From assembly GCA_023412455.1 (NCBI GenBank), contig JAEYNQ010000237.1:1-6640 (forward strand): a stretch of 6,640 nt of DNA, read 5' to 3'. Positions within the stretch are counted from its first letter, which is position 1; each line of letters opens with the position of its first letter. Position numbers and translations under genes: made by a program. Of the stretch, positions 6,220 through 6,640 are shown piece after piece. Origin of the DNA: Bacillota bacterium (GTDB taxonomy: Bacteria > Bacillota > Clostridia > Lachnospirales > Cellulosilyticaceae). The notes beneath the pieces were generated by a model, which did no database searches, was not told where the DNA came from, and saw only the letters and a program-made list of their open reading frames with translations.

Positions 6220-6334
6220 TGGTACATTAGGTACACTACTACTATATAAAAGGATATATATATTATATATAGGGTATAGAGGGTGCAGTGGTATTGTTCA
6301 GGTTTGTTGTGACTTTTTATGTACCACTGTACCA
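6220..6334. repeat. GGTAC/GTACC inverted repeats, two competing stems
   Basis: GTACCACTGTACC at 6321-6333 can pair with GGTGCAGTGGTAT at 6282-6294 in a 13-bp stem (two G-U pairs, 26-nt loop). The same bases can instead pair with GGTACA (6230-6235, 6 bp) and TGGTACA (6220-6226, 7 bp with 6328-6334), enclosing the AT-only block. Both stems cannot form together. The pairing is read directly; whether it acts as DNA cruciform, protein site or RNA switch is unknown. Confidence 0.55.
6242..6272. repeat. AT-rich block with inverted ends, possible unwinding element
   Basis: CTATATA (6242-6248) and TATATAG (6266-6272) are inverted copies flanking a core of TA steps interrupted only by GG at 6252-6253. 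Such easily melted DNA is typical of an origin's unwinding element or of a promoter. It lies between the flanking GGTAC and GTACC copies. Confidence 0.4.
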
Positions 6335-6404
6335 CCTTTGATAGTCAATGGATTGAAGGGTTTGAGTTACTGTCCTATTTAACGTCCCAATGGCTAAACT
6401 AGTG

Positions 6405-6424
6405 ACCCAACGGATTGGGTTTTA
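6405..6424 (+). terminator. Weak terminator-like hairpin
   Basis: ACCCAA (6405-6410) pairs with TTGGGT (6415-6420) around a CGGA loop, followed by TTTA. The stem is short and the T-run only three bases beyond it, so this may be a weak terminator of the replication operon. A similar CCCAATGG copy lies at 6386-6393 and could pair with ATTGGG (6414-6419) instead, so it may equally be a protein site. Confidence 0.35.
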
Positions 6425-6440
6425 TAAATAAATAGATAGG

Positions 6441-6449
6441 TGTGGATAA
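6441..6449 (-). promoter_or_regulatory. Perfect DnaA-box match
   Basis: TGTGGATAA is the exact reverse complement of the consensus DnaA box TTATCCACA. It lies in the non-coding region after the helicase gene. A single box can occur by chance in AT-rich DNA, so it supports an origin only together with the nearby repeats and AT-rich block. Confidence 0.45.
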
Positions 6450-6480
6450 TATAAGAAGTCTAGATAATAGAATGAATAAT

Positions 6481-6513
6481 GTCATTAGATGACTTACCTC
6501 ATAAATAATGAGG
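6481..6513. repeat. Two adjacent small inverted repeats
   Basis: GTCAT-TAG-ATGAC (6481-6493) is followed 3 bp later by CCTCAT-AAATA-ATGAGG (6497-6513). The left arm and loop of the second read CCTCATAAATA, matching 9 bases of the 11-bp array unit at 1128-1138. They lie about 60-90 bp before the next gene and could be operator sites for a regulator that also binds the array. Confidence 0.45.
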
Positions 6514-6569
6514 AAAAGATTAACTAAAATAGGTGAGCCACTGCCACCCAGCAGACAATGGAGGGAGAA

Positions 6570-6640
6570 ATGAATATAAAAGAATTAGATCTCAAAGCCA
6601 AGCATAACGAGCCTATGCCACAGTGCCTAGCTATGTACGA
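6570..6640 (+). CDS. 5' end of a phage protein of unknown function (truncated by window)
   Basis: Only the first 23 codons are present, starting MNIKELDLKAKHNEPMPQC and still open at the window edge. The opening resembles small helical proteins commonly annotated as hypothetical in clostridial phages (DLKAK..EPMP), but that is from memory and no function is known to me. GGAGGGAG at 6560-6567 directly precedes the ATG at 6570. An in-frame ATG at 6558 is less likely because it overlaps this binding site. It lies beyond the 439-bp region and so probably heads a separate transcription unit. Confidence 0.65.
   Translation, partial: MNIKELDLKAKHNEPMPQCLAMY

Larger units (their letters stand above)
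6183..6378. repeat. Dispersed 8-bp direct repeats TGTCCTAT and CCTTTGAT
   Basis: TGTCCTAT occurs at 6183-6190 and 6371-6378, and CCTTTGAT at 6191-6198 and 6335-6342. With the preceding TGTACC copies (6176-6181, 6329-6333 plus one base), the right part reads like a partial duplicate of the left: TGTACC, a short spacer, then CCTTTGAT. This suggests a duplicated and diverged segment. Confidence 0.45.
6131..6569. other. 439-bp non-coding region after vapE, candidate origin/control region
   Basis: I see no convincing gene here. In order, the stretch holds GTACC/GGTAC motifs (6154-6333), an AT-only block with an inverted repeat (6242-6272), alternative hairpins (6220-6334), a short terminator-like hairpin (6405-6424), a perfect DnaA-box match (6441-6449) and two small inverted repeats (6481-6493, 6497-6513). 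The ribosome binding site of the next gene closes it. Repeats, an AT-rich unwinding candidate and a DnaA box next to the primase and helicase genes suggest a replication origin. Transcription control between operons is the main alternative. No convincing promoter was found; GATAAT at 6445-6450 lacks a -35 partner. Confidence 0.5.

Noticed and set aside
6102..6335. 77-codon minus-strand open frame
   Set aside because: It overlaps the 3' end of vapE, has low-complexity Tyr/Ile-rich content from AT-rich DNA and no ribosome binding site.
6173..6382. 69-codon + strand open frame in the region after vapE
   Set aside because: It has no ribosome binding site, and its residues (GTLGTLLLYK, YILYIGY, TTVPP) simply translate the GTACC repeats and the TA-rich block. 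It overlaps the hairpin arms, so it is best read as non-coding.
6421..6468. Sigma-A promoter for the truncated last gene
   Set aside because: TATAAA (6423-6428) and GATAAT (6445-6450, 6463-6468) are present, but none has a recognisable -35 at 16-18 bp. They are common in such AT-rich DNA.

Overview
The window looks like the early region of a temperate phage, prophage or phage-like element from a low-GC Gram-positive host, most likely one of the Clostridia. The reasons are AT-rich codon use, strong AGGAGG-type ribosome binding sites before almost every gene, and protein families (Gam-like, Sak4-like AAA, ERCC4 nuclease, DUF669, primase-polymerase, VapE) that travel together in clostridial phages. 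The host assignment is an inference from style, not a match.

Layout: every supported gene is on the + strand. A complete tyrosine recombinase (15-1001) ends in a good intrinsic terminator (1013-1048). A 230-bp control region follows. It contains a striking array of 11-bp units (1084-1160), a weak promoter candidate and a 9-bp inverted repeat flanking the leader of the next gene. A tight operon then runs from 1232 to 6130: a small Cro-like HTH protein, a short unknown protein, a Gam-family DNA-end protector, a RecA-core/Sak4-like ATPase, an ERCC4 nuclease, a DUF669 protein with an SSB-like acidic tip, an archaeo-eukaryotic-type primase-polymerase, and a VapE-family superfamily 3-like helicase. 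Gaps are 1 to 14 nt, with one 11-nt overlap. A 439-bp non-coding region (6131-6569) follows, and then the start of another phage gene (6570 onward, cut by the window end).

How the genes fit together: primase-polymerase plus VapE would form the primer-synthesis and helicase core of replication. The DUF669 protein would coat single strands. The Sak4-like ATPase would drive strand annealing or exchange, the ERCC4 nuclease would cut branched intermediates, and Gam would shield double-strand ends from host RecBCD/AddAB-type nucleases. The recombinase would integrate and excise the element. No repressor of CI size, excisionase or structural gene lies in the window.

The gene set itself is a known type of module. 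The less explained material is in the two non-coding regions: the helically phased 11-bp array before the operon, and the region after vapE. The latter has repeated GTACC/GGTAC motifs that can form competing hairpins, an AT-only block, a perfect DnaA-box match and a second copy of the array's core motif. I read it as a candidate replication origin or control region, which the sequence suggests but does not prove.
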